A stretch of 64,000 nucleotides of DNA from Bdellovibrionota bacterium (lineage in GTDB: Bacteria; Bdellovibrionota; Bdellovibrionia; Bdellovibrionales; JAEYZS01). Positions 1-7,990 of the stretch are shown piece after piece. The position numbers were made by a program, and so were the translations under genes. The DNA lies in contig JAZKEU010000018.1 in assembly GCA_040386775.1 (NCBI GenBank), forward strand, positions 62,001 through 126,000. The letters run 5' to 3'. A model generated the notes under the pieces. It had not been told where the DNA came from, made no database searches, and saw only the letters and a list, made by a program, of their open reading frames with translations. Positions within the stretch are counted from its first letter, which is position 1, and every line of letters begins with the position of its first letter.

Positions 1-315
1 AATTAGCCCCAGGTAAAATACTGCAGGAATTATTTTGCTTATTGGGTCTTTGATTTTAATTCTTACAAGAATTGCCACAAACATCATAACCAGCAAGCCT
101 AATAATGAGATTGCGATTAAGAATTTAATTTCTAAAGCTAAGCCTATTGCTAACATAAGCGCTAAGATAATTTGACTAGCTCCTGTGAGAACTCTCAGCT
201 TTGGGAGTTTGTATCGCTCAAACTCTGCTCGCATGAATTCAGTTGAGAAACAGCTTGTGCCGTAAATTATAAATGATAAGATTAAAAAAATGATGGAGAG
301 CTGATGTAGAGTCAC
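1..315 (-). CDS. DoxX-like small membrane protein, 3' end outside window
   Basis: An open frame runs leftwards from a GTG at 315 and leaves the window after 105 codons. The translation has an N-terminal hydrophobic helix, a short polar stretch (AEFERYKLPKLR) and two further hydrophobic segments, then IKIKDP. This matches the divergent neighbour at 385-747 (EF..YGLP, IKVKDP), so the two are paralogues of the DoxX-like four-helix membrane family. Function is unknown; DoxX relatives are linked to redox or thiosulfate metabolism. No good Shine-Dalgarno sequence precedes the GTG, so the start is uncertain. Confidence 0.6.
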   Translation of the reverse strand, partial: MTLHQLSIIFLILSFIIYGTSCFSTEFMRAEFERYKLPKLRVLTGASQIILALMLAIGLALEIKFLIAISLLGLLVMMFVAILVRIKIKDPISKIIPAVFYLGLI

Positions 316-384
316 GGGTTATTTAAACCATGCAATAACTATAGAAGCTATAAATTTAAAAAATTAAACTAAAGTGAGGGCGCT

Positions 385-747
385 TTGAATTTAGTACTTA
401 TATTACAACTGATTGTAGCTATCGGACTTTTAAATGTATGGCTTTTGAGATCAAAAAAAAGCACGGACTATAGAGGTAAATCTGCAAGCAACCTAAAAGA
501 AGAATTTTTGGCCTACGGCCTTCCTGTTTGGTTCTTTTATCTAATAGGCACTCTCAAAATTGGCGCAGCCCTGGCTCTTGTTGCAGGAATTTGGATGCCA
601 GAGCTACTTCCATTTGCGAGCGGTTTGGTAATGGCTCTAATGGTTGGTGCTTTGTTGATGCATATTAAAGTTAAGGACCCCGCTAAAAAATCTCTTCCGG
701 CTGTGTTAATGTTAATTATGAGCGGCGGAATATTTTTTTTAGTATAA
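385..747 (+). CDS. DoxX-like membrane protein
   Basis: 120 residues with about four hydrophobic helices, the size and topology of the DoxX/DUF4345-like family. The start is a TTG at 385 preceded by a GAGGG ribosome site at about 376-380; no ATG is available near the N-terminus. The central motif EEFLAYGLP and the C-terminal IKVKDPAKKSLPAV are shared with the divergent gene at 1-315, showing an old duplication. It is probably an inner-membrane protein; no catalytic residues are recognisable and the physiological role cannot be told. Confidence 0.65.
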   Translation: MNLVLILQLIVAIGLLNVWLLRSKKSTDYRGKSASNLKEEFLAYGLPVWFFYLIGTLKIGAALALVAGIWMPELLPFASGLVMALMVGALLMHIKVKDPAKKSLPAVLMLIMSGGIFFLV

Positions 748-764
748 ATAATCGAAAAGAGTAT

Positions 765-1262
765 CTACTCCATAGATAATTTAAAAACATCTTTTTGAGT
801 TACAAATAATCCTAGCATTAAATTGGCAGCTGATATCATTTCTTCTAGTGATTTAAGTCTTTCAAGATTTACATCTGTTTTTTTACTTTGAGCAGATTTT
901 AAAGTAGAAAAATTTTTTGTGATTTTTTGAAGAATTTTAGCCTCACGGTTTTTTAAAACATGCTTAATGACCTCGCTGATATTTTCTGTCGCAACATAAA
1001 GTTTTGTTTTTTTGTTTGGAGAGGGTGCTTCGTGGATGAGTCTATATTGGCAGAGCTCCTCAAGGGCTGGACTGACTAGAGCTTTGGATAGTCCAAGGCT
1101 TACCGTGAGGTCTTTGCAGCTCAAAGGCGCCTTTGATACATAGATTTGAGTCCATATCGCGCCATGGATGCGACGAAATCCCCAATAACGTATAAAGTCA
1201 CCGATGGACAGTGATAATTTTTGCAAGTGAAAGTCTTTTCCTTTATCTTTCATATAGTTCAT
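765..1262 (-). CDS. GbsR/MarR-type winged-helix transcriptional regulator
   Basis: 165 residues. The N-terminal half (about residues 18-95) has the GbsR-like pattern: GDFIRYWGFRRIHGAIWTQI, a helix-turn-helix (LTVSLGLSKALVSPALEEL) and a wing with basic residues. The C-terminal half is helical, as expected for a dimerisation arm. It is divergent from the OsmC gene at 1307, which it may control. The first ATG (1262) and a second (1253) both lie inside a 26-bp-arm palindrome (1238-1293), suggesting autoregulation or control of translation. The target and effector are unknown. Confidence 0.8.
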   Translation of the reverse strand: MNYMKDKGKDFHLQKLSLSIGDFIRYWGFRRIHGAIWTQIYVSKAPLSCKDLTVSLGLSKALVSPALEELCQYRLIHEAPSPNKKTKLYVATENISEVIKHVLKNREAKILQKITKNFSTLKSAQSKKTDVNLERLKSLEEMISAANLMLGLFVTQKDVFKLSME

Positions 1263-1293
1263 ACTAATATGAACTATATGAAAGATAAAGGAA
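1238..1293. repeat. 26-bp perfect inverted repeat over a regulator start
   Basis: Arms 1238-1263 and 1268-1293 are perfect reverse complements separated by 4 nt. The left arm contains the first codons of the GbsR-type gene, so the same codons (MNYMKDKG) can be read outward in both directions. It lies between the divergent regulator and OsmC gene and could be an operator, a strong mRNA hairpin, or a fold-back duplication. Confidence 0.85.
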
Positions 1294-1306
1294 GTTTTAA
1301 ATAATT

Positions 1307-1741
1307 ATGCAACTACCTATTGAGTTCAAATCTAAAGCCACTGCCTCAGGAGAATTTGTTCAGCCTTGGCTTATTGAGTGTGGAGAGTATTCTGCAAAAT
1401 GCGCGGTTCCTTCTGAATTTGGAGGCGTGGGAGACGGTTTTTCACCAGAGGATTTGTTTTTACAGGCGCTGATGAATTGTTTTATTGGTACTTTCAAAGT
1501 TTATGCAAAAAGCTCTAAGATTCATTTTTCAAAGTTAGAACTAAATGGAAATCTAGTGGTTGATCAAAACTCTTCACGGGAGGTGCGTATGCACAAGTGT
1601 GATCTTACAGTTCAGATTTGGGGAGCAGAAAGACCTGACCGTGCTAAAACTCTTGCAGATAAGGTTTTTCGAGATGGATTTATTCTTAACTCCGTTAAAA
1701 CCGAGATTAGTTATAAATTAATTATCGAAGGAATTTTGTGA
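1307..1741 (+). CDS. OsmC/Ohr-family protein
   Basis: 144 residues with the OsmC fold pattern: N-terminal strands, then the helix FLQALMNCFIGTFKVYA carrying the first conserved cysteine (near residue 58), and a C-terminal alpha/beta half. OsmC and Ohr reduce organic peroxides with two cysteines. Here the second position, normally a Cys in a CP-type motif of the C-terminal helix, reads GFILNSVK, so the second redox cysteine is missing and peroxidase activity is doubtful. The lipocalin gene overlaps its stop by 4 bp, so the two are co-transcribed. Confidence 0.8.
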   Translation: MQLPIEFKSKATASGEFVQPWLIECGEYSAKCAVPSEFGGVGDGFSPEDLFLQALMNCFIGTFKVYAKSSKIHFSKLELNGNLVVDQNSSREVRMHKCDLTVQIWGAERPDRAKTLADKVFRDGFILNSVKTEISYKLIIEGIL

Positions 1742-2295
1742 AAAAAAGAATTAAAATTCAACAAAAGTTGCAATCCATTTTTAGCCAAATTTTTATGATA
1801 GCATCTATTCCAGCCTTTTCGGCTTGTTCAACGGTATCATTTCCTACAGTGGAAAAAGTTGATATCGAAAGATTTATGGGAACTTGGTACGTGAGTGCTG
1901 GACGGTTTACAATCTTAGAAAAAGACGTTCATAATGCTGTAGAGATTTATACTTACGATAAAACTAAGGATACGATAGATATCGATTACACATATAGAAA
2001 AGGTTCTTCTAACGGGAAAATTAAAAAAGTCCCACAGAAAGGCTACATTGTAGCTGGCACAAATAACGCTCATTGGCTGGTTTCGCCTTTTTGGCCGCTG
2101 AAGTTTGATTATCTAGTCATTGATTTGGCTGATGATTATTCATGGGTAGCGATTGGTGTACCCAATCAGAAATATTTATGGATCATGCATAGAAGCAGTC
2201 AGGTTTCTCGCAAAGAAGTGGATATGGTGATTGATCGTTTAAAGGCCATCAATTACAAAACTAACGATATAGTTTTTGTTCCTCAGAACTGGTAG
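1738..2295 (+). CDS. blc: Blc-type lipocalin
   Basis: 185 residues starting with GTG that overlaps the preceding stop (GTGA). An N-terminal export segment ends near a cysteine (FSACSTV), consistent with a lipoprotein. The lipocalin signature follows: VDIERFMGTWYVSAGRF at about residues 40-56 and the late YLWIMHRSSQVS motif, as in bacterial outer-membrane lipocalin Blc. Family members bind lysophospholipids or fatty acids at the outer membrane. Pairing with an OsmC protein suggests membrane or lipid stress. Confidence 0.85.
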   Translation: MKKRIKIQQKLQSIFSQIFMIASIPAFSACSTVSFPTVEKVDIERFMGTWYVSAGRFTILEKDVHNAVEIYTYDKTKDTIDIDYTYRKGSSNGKIKKVPQKGYIVAGTNNAHWLVSPFWPLKFDYLVIDLADDYSWVAIGVPNQKYLWIMHRSSQVSRKEVDMVIDRLKAINYKTNDIVFVPQNW

Positions 2296-2303
2296 AAATT
2301 CTC

Positions 2304-2561
2304 TCAGCTGTTCTGTTCCATGAAGGGGCAGCAACAACATTGAGTCAGGCCAAAGTATATAACTATTTTTTCAAGTACTCTTGTTTTTTCAGGTTTGTCT
2401 TTTAATTTGTCAAAGAGGACGATTTTGCCATTTTCACGCCTTAAGCCTTCAATTGCGCCACTGCGCAAATCCTCTATGCTATGATCGGGTACAGTAAGGC
2501 TTGAGCTAAAATCTGATTTGAGTAGGGCAATAGGTGAACCATCTTCAGATTCATAGCGCAT
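2304..2561 (-). CDS. small protein of unknown function
   Basis: 85 residues, charged, ending with four consecutive cysteines (QCCCCPFMEQNS). A GGGGAAATG ribosome site precedes the ATG at 2561. Its stop is about 8 bp from the convergent lipocalin stop. No family is recognised. The cysteine cluster could bind a metal; this is only a suggestion. Confidence 0.5.
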   Translation of the reverse strand: MRYESEDGSPIALLKSDFSSSLTVPDHSIEDLRSGAIEGLRRENGKIVLFDKLKDKPEKTRVLEKIVIYFGLTQCCCCPFMEQNS

Positions 2562-2622
2562 AAATCATTTCCCCGCAGTCATACCAGCACAACAAACATA
2601 GAACAAATATCTTAATTGCTTT

Positions 2623-2655
2623 AAAAAAGCGTAACCACTCAGGCTGCGCTTTTTT
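2623..2655. terminator. intrinsic terminator (both directions possible)
   Basis: A hairpin with AAAAAAGCG and CGCTTTTTT arms closes just after the terC-like stop on the minus strand. U-rich tracts exist on both strands, so it may serve either direction. Confidence 0.7.
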
Positions 2656-2661
2656 AATTTA

Positions 2662-3708
2662 TTAAACGTTATTGCTTTCTTTTGAATCTGCAATCGCAAG
2701 AATCAGCTTTTGTTGCCTACGATCGATAATGATTGAAAGTACAATCGAGCCACCGATTAAGAGAGCAATGATTCCAAGAGACCATTTAATCGGGAATTTT
2801 CCGCCAAAGGCTTCATTAAGCCAGACCATCTTAAGACCCACAAACACCAGTACCGAAGCCAATCCGTACTTAATGTAAGCAAATCTGTCCATCACACCTG
2901 CTAGCATGAAGTACATAGATCTAAGACCTAAGATTGCAAAAATGTTTGAGGTGAAGACAATCAAAGGCTCTTTTGTTAGAGCAAAAATCGCGGGAACTGA
3001 ATCCACAGCAAAGATGATGTCGCTGAGCTCAAGAAAAATAAGTGCTAAGAACAACGGCGTTACATAGGTAAGTCCATCTTTTTTAAAGAAGAATTTCTGA
3101 CCTTCAATTTTTGGATGCACTCGAAATATTTTTTTGAGTTGTCTGATTATAAAATTGTCATCTAAGTTCTGCGATTTGGTTCCTGCAAAGAACATTTTAA
3201 TCCCTGTCAAAATCAGAAGCGCTCCGAAGAAAATAACCACCCAGTGGTATTGCATAAGGATAGAACCCATGGCTATGAAAACTGCCCTGAACACTAGGGC
3301 ACCTAGAATTCCCCAGAAGAGCACTCGGTGCTGATACATTTTGGGAATACCAAAGTAAGCAAACACCACGGCGAAAATAAAAATGTTATCTATAGCAAGG
3401 GACTTTTCAACCACAAACCCTGTTAAGAATTCGAGAGCTGTTGTTTTAGCTTGAGCATCAGGGTCAAAGTTGGGAATCGAGGTGTATCGCTCGTGTGTGG
3501 AAAATCTGTGTTGAGCATAAAGATAAAAGAGATAATTAAAAACGAGCGCCATACTTATCCAAATGGTCGTCCAGATAGATGCTTCTTTAAAACTGACTTC
3601 GTGAGCTTTCTTGTGGAAAACTCCAAGATCAAGTGCGAGTACGACTAAAACAAAAGCCGTAAATCCTGCGTAAAACCACCAATAGTCGTAAAATGGGAAT
3701 AGTATCAT
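2662..3708 (-). CDS. TerC/Alx-family membrane metal-homeostasis protein
   Basis: 348 residues and about nine membrane helices. Typical TerC/Alx landmarks are visible: the conserved acidic membrane motif LALDLGVFHKK near the N-terminus, EKSLAIDNIFIFAVVF, and FLELSDIIFAVDSVPAIFA. Alx relatives export manganese and are linked to alkaline or metal stress. The start is set at 3708 because AAGGAG lies 9 nt upstream; an upstream ATG (3765) would add 19 residues without a ribosome site. No yybP-ykoY-like leader is seen in the 120 bp between this gene and the divergent LysR gene. Confidence 0.85.
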   Translation of the reverse strand: MILFPFYDYWWFYAGFTAFVLVVLALDLGVFHKKAHEVSFKEASIWTTIWISMALVFNYLFYLYAQHRFSTHERYTSIPNFDPDAQAKTTALEFLTGFVVEKSLAIDNIFIFAVVFAYFGIPKMYQHRVLFWGILGALVFRAVFIAMGSILMQYHWVVIFFGALLILTGIKMFFAGTKSQNLDDNFIIRQLKKIFRVHPKIEGQKFFFKKDGLTYVTPLFLALIFLELSDIIFAVDSVPAIFALTKEPLIVFTSNIFAILGLRSMYFMLAGVMDRFAYIKYGLASVLVFVGLKMVWLNEAFGGKFPIKWSLGIIALLIGGSIVLSIIIDRRQQKLILAIADSKESNNV

Positions 3709-3786
3709 TTTCAAAAATCTCCTTCTTTGGTGGAATAATATCGTCAGATTTAAAACATTCATCAAATCGATAATAATGTTGATTTG

Positions 3787-3803
3787 TATCGTTATTTACG
3801 ATA
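3787..3803. promoter_or_regulatory. LysR-type operator candidate
   Basis: A 17-bp dyad TATCG-N7-CGATA contains ATC-N9-GAT, the T-N11-A style of LysR-type binding sites. It lies 27 bp before the LysR start in the divergent interval with the TerC gene, where such regulators usually bind. Confidence 0.5.
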
Positions 3804-3829
3804 TTTAAAATTATTGCCGGAGGATCTCA

Positions 3830-4714
3830 ATGAATCAGTGGATCAACTACCATCATCTTTTTTATTTTAAGACAATTGCTGAAGAAGGAACAGTTTCAAA
3901 AGCCGCCGAAAAGCTAAAGCTCGGTCAGCCCACTCTTTCGGCGCAGCTTAAGCAGTTTGAAGACACCATTGGTGTACAGCTTTTTGAGAGGCACCACAAA
4001 AAACTCGTACTCACAGAACAAGGGAAAGTAGCGCTGGATTATGCAAAAAACATTTTCCGCATGGGTTCAGAAATGTATGAAGTGTTACACGATCGGCTTA
4101 AGCCTTTAAAGCCTTCGCTTCACTTAGGGGCGCTTGATAGCGTTCCAAAGCAGATCGTTCTTCAGCTTGTAAAACATGCTTTCCGAATTTCACCGTGTCA
4201 GATTACTTTATCAGAAGGGAAATCTGATGAATTGGTAAGGGAACTTGTCGCTCACCGAATGGATCTGATGGTGACTAACTTCTTACCAACCGCTACCGAT
4301 GGGAAAGGTCTGTTTCCAAAATCGATTACGAAAAAGAATGTGAGTTTTTACGGAGCTCCAAAGTTCAAAGCTTTGAGGAAGGGGTTTCCAAAATCTATAT
4401 CTGGCGAGCCGATGATTTTACCCACTTATGATAGTAGGCTCAGGCAAGATCTCGACCATTGGGCAAAGTTAAATAAAATTGAGCTTAATATAATCATTGA
4501 AAGCCAAGACATATCAGTTAAAAAGCTCATGGCAATAAATGAGATGGGGCTCATTCCCACAGCAACACACACGGTAACAGGACAAATTTTAAGAGGTGAG
4601 CTCATTGAAATTGGCCAGCTGCAAGGTGTTCATGAGGAACTTTTCTTGGTTACGGCACAGCGAAAAATTGAAAATCAAATCGCCTCAAAACTTAGAGATC
4701 AATTTACTGTATAG
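3830..4714 (+). CDS. nhaR: LysR-family regulator, NhaR-like
   Basis: 294 residues. The N-terminal winged helix reads INYHHLFYFKTIAEEGTVSKAAEKL and GQPTLSAQLKQFED, very like NhaR, the sodium/proton antiporter activator. The remainder is a LysR substrate-binding domain. The ribosome site is GGAGG at 3820-3824. It is divergent from the TerC/Alx gene, so the likely targets are ion or pH homeostasis genes, including that neighbour. The NhaR assignment rests on the N-terminal resemblance; the effector is unknown. Confidence 0.8.
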   Translation: MNQWINYHHLFYFKTIAEEGTVSKAAEKLKLGQPTLSAQLKQFEDTIGVQLFERHHKKLVLTEQGKVALDYAKNIFRMGSEMYEVLHDRLKPLKPSLHLGALDSVPKQIVLQLVKHAFRISPCQITLSEGKSDELVRELVAHRMDLMVTNFLPTATDGKGLFPKSITKKNVSFYGAPKFKALRKGFPKSISGEPMILPTYDSRLRQDLDHWAKLNKIELNIIIESQDISVKKLMAINEMGLIPTATHTVTGQILRGELIEIGQLQGVHEELFLVTAQRKIENQIASKLRDQFTV

Positions 4715-4827
4715 TTTTTAGCATTACAAGTTAGCATTTTTATCCATTTTAACAATTCAATATTTTATCTTAAACTGTAACAGTTGAGTAGCAGGAAGCT
4801 GTCTACTCGCTCAACAAAAGGATAATT

Positions 4828-5214
4828 ATGAAAAAAATTATATTTTTAGAAATTCTAAATGAATTAAAAGCAAAACCGCATCTCATGAAAAAGGTAAAAA
4901 TTTTTGCCGTCGTGGGTTTCGTGGGTCTTCTGATCACGGGTGCTTTGACGATTTGGGCGGGATTGACGGTGATGAATTACGTCGCAATTCAAGCGACTAA
5001 TGCAGTTCAATCTCCGGTGGCTCAAATGAATATCGAAAGTCTGAAATCTGAAGTTGAAAAGCTTCCGAAGCTTCAGGCGTTAAGTTGTTGGAACAAAGCT
5101 CAAAGCTTAATTGCAGTTCAACCTTGGCTAGAGCGCCCGGCTCTCGAAAATCTTGCCAACTTAAAATCGGCTTGTTTAGAAGATAAGATAACCTCTGAAG
5201 GGAGTACAATATGA
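4828..5214 (+). CDS. single-pass membrane protein, unknown function
   Basis: 128 residues: a basic N-terminal segment (residues 1-25), one transmembrane helix (about 28-52, VVGFVGLLITGALTIWAGLTV) and a soluble tail of about 75 residues with two cysteines. A GGATAA ribosome site precedes the ATG. Its stop overlaps the next start by 4 bp, placing it first in an operon with the S30AE protein and the SbtA-type permease. No family is recognised. Confidence 0.65.
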   Translation: MKKIIFLEILNELKAKPHLMKKVKIFAVVGFVGLLITGALTIWAGLTVMNYVAIQATNAVQSPVAQMNIESLKSEVEKLPKLQALSCWNKAQSLIAVQPWLERPALENLANLKSACLEDKITSEGSTI

Positions 5215-5597
5215 TACAAGTGAAATTCAAAAACTTAGAAAAATCTGAAATGGCTCGAGAAGCCGTTGAAGAAAGAATTGAAACTCTCATCGAGAAATTT
5301 CCTGACTTAAATGAGAGTAAACTCCTGGTCACTCTTGAAATGGAAAACTCGCCACATCAGGCAGGTCCGGATCTTTTCAAAATAAAACTTCATGTGACCA
5401 GAGGGCGCTTCGACGGAATTACTGTCGAGAAATCAGATTCCAATCTCTACGGCGCTTTGGCTGAAGTCGTGGACCACATGCTTGAAGTCTTAAATCGCTT
5501 CGGAGACCGAGTTCGAGTGAAAGAGCGAAAGCAAGCTCGTGAGCTGACAAGAGAAATAGAAAATGGATTTGAGGCTCAAGAGAAAAAAATTGGATGA
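5211..5597 (+). CDS. hpf: S30AE ribosome hibernation factor (HPF/RaiA type)
   Basis: 128 residues beginning VKFKNLEKSEMAREAVEERIETLIEKFP, followed by strand LLVTLEMEN and VTVEKSDSNLYGALAEVVDHMLEVLNRFGDRVR-like helix, the beta-alpha-beta layout of the S30AE (YfiA/HPF) family. These bind the 30S decoding site and inactivate ribosomes in stationary phase or stress. The long C-terminal dimerisation domain of long-HPF is absent, so this is the short type with a charged tail. It overlaps both neighbours by 4 bp, which implies translational coupling. Confidence 0.8.
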   Translation: MIQVKFKNLEKSEMAREAVEERIETLIEKFPDLNESKLLVTLEMENSPHQAGPDLFKIKLHVTRGRFDGITVEKSDSNLYGALAEVVDHMLEVLNRFGDRVRVKERKQARELTREIENGFEAQEKKIG

Positions 5598-6541
5598 ATC
5601 ATTTAGCAAATTTTGACCTTATTATTTTTTTTTTTATATTGGGAGCTTTTGCTTCGTGGATAAGGTCAGATTTAGAGATTCCCGAATTCATATCCAAGTT
5701 CCTCTCTATTTTTTTACTTCTCTCCCTAGGACTCAAGGGCGGACACGAGGTCAGATTTGCGGAAAGTCTAACAGGCTTTATTCCGTCACTCACTCTCGGA
5801 TTGATCTCGTGTCTCGCCCTTCCTATTATTTTTTTCTTTGCTTTCAAAAATCGCTTAGGCGTAGCAAATGCTTCGGCCCTTTCGGCGTCTTATGGATCAG
5901 TGAGTGCGGTAACTTTTATTACGGCTCAAGGAATTTTGGAAAATGATGGAATCAATTTTAGTGGTTACATGGTTGCGATTATGGCTCTTATGGAGATCCC
6001 CGCAATTCTGATTGGTGTGTACCTATATCAACGATTTTCAAAAAACTCACCTCACGGTCGTACAATCTTAGCGTCCATCTTTTCTGCAAAATCAGTAGTT
6101 CTATTGCTTGGCGGATTTGTTATAGGTCTTCTAATGAATGAGAAGTCTTGGGCCGGCATTTCGCCGGTCGTTCAAGGTTCATTCAAAGGGGTTCTTGCTT
6201 TTTTCCTTCTTGATCTAGGTATCGTTGCTCAGAAGCAATTGCGAGAAGCATGGAAATTTAAATATTTGAGTCTACCCATTGCCATTATTTTTCCACTGAT
6301 TTGCGGAACCTTATCACTTTTCGTAGGACATTCGATCGGCATTTCACAAGGAGATCTTATTTTGCTTGCGACTCTAGTGGGAAGCGCTTCCTACATCGCT
6401 GCTCCCGCGGCCATGCGGAGCTCAATACCATCTGCCAATCCAAGCCTATATCTAGCTCTTCCTCTCGCTATGACTTTTCCAATGAATTTGATTTTTGGAA
6501 TTCCACTTTATATTGAGATCAGTAAAAGAATTCTAAACTGA
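5594..6541 (+). CDS. SbtA-type sodium-dependent bicarbonate permease
   Basis: 315 residues and about ten membrane helices. The LKGG motif (LLSLGLKGGHEVR, about residues 43-55), SASYGSVSAVTFITA and the late GSASYIAAPAAMRSSIPSANPSLYL signature are those of the SbtA/DUF897 family, which includes the cyanobacterial sodium/bicarbonate symporter. Substrate in non-photosynthetic bacteria is not settled. It overlaps the S30AE gene by 4 bp. A separate SbtB (PII-like) partner is not seen here. Confidence 0.85.
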   Translation: MNHLANFDLIIFFFILGAFASWIRSDLEIPEFISKFLSIFLLLSLGLKGGHEVRFAESLTGFIPSLTLGLISCLALPIIFFFAFKNRLGVANASALSASYGSVSAVTFITAQGILENDGINFSGYMVAIMALMEIPAILIGVYLYQRFSKNSPHGRTILASIFSAKSVVLLLGGFVIGLLMNEKSWAGISPVVQGSFKGVLAFFLLDLGIVAQKQLREAWKFKYLSLPIAIIFPLICGTLSLFVGHSIGISQGDLILLATLVGSASYIAAPAAMRSSIPSANPSLYLALPLAMTFPMNLIFGIPLYIEISKRILN

Positions 6542-6581
6542 GAAGTTGTTTAAATGTGTCCTGAATAACCTACTAAAAAAT

Positions 6582-6612
6582 AAAAGCTCAACCGTTTGGG
6601 GCTGAGCTTTAA
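6582..6612. terminator. hairpin after the permease operon
   Basis: AAAGCTCA and TGAGCTTT arms form a stem 40 bp after the operon stop. The T-rich side is better on the minus strand, so termination on the plus strand is only moderately supported. Confidence 0.5.
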
Positions 6613-6731
6613 AGGTTTTCGCGCTGGCGAGGAAAAGTGAGACATAAAGTCTCGTAGTAATTTTATTGCTGCATGGGTTTGACATATATGTTGTTTTTGT
6701 AGGTAGAAAACAACTTACCCTAGGGGGAATA

Positions 6732-7442
6732 ATGAATTTAATTAGAACAACTCTTGCGATCATTGCTATCATCTTTACTATTCAAGCTAAAGCGGAAGAC
6801 AACACTCCGATAAAGGTTCCAATAAGTTTCGGTAAAGTATATATCCCGGTTGGTTTTGATAATAACGACAATGTTGAAATTGTCGGTGAAGGAATGTTTC
6901 CGAACACCTGTTACCGATATGCGACAACTTCAGTTCAAGTGGATCACACAGCAAAGACGATCCGTCTTAATACTGTGGCTTATAAATATCCAGGGGTCTG
7001 CCTTCAGGTCCTTGTGCCATTTGATCGAGTCGTAGACGTGGGAATTCTCAAAGAAGGAGATTATTCTATTATTTCGAATAACGACAATCAAAACGTTGGA
7101 AGAGTGAGCATTCATACAAGCAAAACTAAAGAGCCTGACGATTTTATGTATGCGTCTATCTCACAAGCTTATTTTCAGTCTAAGGATTCTGTTAACAAAG
7201 TATTTTTGACAGGAAACCTTCCTTCAAGTTGCATGAAACTCAAGGAAGTAAAATCACAGGTTCAATCTGATGTATTAGTTATACAACCTATTGTAGAAAT
7301 TGATTCTTCCGAGCCTTGTGTAGGAGGACAATTTCGCTTCGAAACTTCAGTAGACGTGGGTTTTATGAAATCTGGACGTTACCTTTTGCATGTAAGAACA
7401 ATGAATGGCAAATCAGTCAATAATTTGGTAGATGTGCCTTAA
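6732..7442 (+). CDS. exported protein with two repeated domains
   Basis: 236 residues from the ATG at 6732, which has AGGGGG five nt upstream; an earlier ATG at 6666 lacks a ribosome site and would bury the signal peptide. Signal peptide about residues 1-21, cleavage after AKA. The mature protein holds two copies of a roughly 100-residue unit, each with G.FP..C near the start, a second cysteine about 45 residues later and a closing VDVG.(L/M)K.G.Y motif, suggesting a disulphide-bonded beta domain in tandem. The family is not recognised. Confidence 0.7.
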   Translation: MNLIRTTLAIIAIIFTIQAKAEDNTPIKVPISFGKVYIPVGFDNNDNVEIVGEGMFPNTCYRYATTSVQVDHTAKTIRLNTVAYKYPGVCLQVLVPFDRVVDVGILKEGDYSIISNNDNQNVGRVSIHTSKTKEPDDFMYASISQAYFQSKDSVNKVFLTGNLPSSCMKLKEVKSQVQSDVLVIQPIVEIDSSEPCVGGQFRFETSVDVGFMKSGRYLLHVRTMNGKSVNNLVDVP

Positions 7443-7456
7443 TAGAGATAGAGATA

Positions 7457-7490
7457 AATCTATATGCAACAAATATGTTGCATATAGATT
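7457..7490. repeat. 15-bp perfect inverted repeat
   Basis: Arms 7457-7471 and 7476-7490 are perfect complements with a 4-nt loop. It lies 15 bp after the preceding stop and about 100 bp before the globin gene. No T-tract follows, so it may be an operator or mRNA-stabilising hairpin rather than an intrinsic terminator. Confidence 0.7.
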
Positions 7491-7591
7491 GGACTCTGAG
7501 CTGCATACAAAGTTAGTCTGCTGCCGCGCCCGAATAAGTTAATTCATGATTTGAAACTTGAGTTTTATAGGATTCTGTCGAGGAGCAGTGA

Positions 7592-7990
7592 ATGAAGACT
7601 GTCACGGTTAATGGTATTGAATTTTCTCATGATGATATTTTTAATGTTGTTGATGATTTTTATACTCGGGTGCAGAACGATCCATTGCTTCGGGTTCCTT
7701 TTGAATCAGTTCATGATTGGCCGGAGCATATTAAAAGATTGACGCATTTTTGGTGGATGCGGTTTGGTGGAGATCATTATATGCCGATTTCCTATGATCC
7801 TGTGGAAAAGCATTTTTTGGCAGGTTTTAATCGAGAGTTTCTTACTCAGTGGCTTTTTCTTTTTGATGAAACTTTGAAAACTCATCTTCCCCCTGCACAG
7901 GTGGCTCTTTGGAAGTTGATTTCTGAACGGATGGGGGACAGCTTAACTATGAAAAACGACGCACTCAAAAGATCACATGGCAGTTTATAA
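7592..7990 (+). CDS. group III truncated hemoglobin
   Basis: 132 residues, the usual length for truncated globins. The W..HI..L..FWW pattern (WPEHIKRLTHFWWMRFGG, about residues 43-60) and the proximal-histidine segment EKHFLAGFNREFLTQWLFLFDETL (about 72-95) match group III (trHb3) proteins, which bind haem and are tied to NO or oxygen chemistry under low oxygen. AGGAG lies upstream of the ATG. It overlaps the YbaN-like gene by 14 bp, so they form one transcript. Confidence 0.85.
   Translation: MKTVTVNGIEFSHDDIFNVVDDFYTRVQNDPLLRVPFESVHDWPEHIKRLTHFWWMRFGGDHYMPISYDPVEKHFLAGFNREFLTQWLFLFDETLKTHLPPAQVALWKLISERMGDSLTMKNDALKRSHGSL

Noticed and set aside
3709-3829. Manganese (yybP-ykoY) riboswitch before the TerC gene
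   Set aside because: The interval is short and has none of the conserved core; it is explained by the LysR-type dyad and two promoters.
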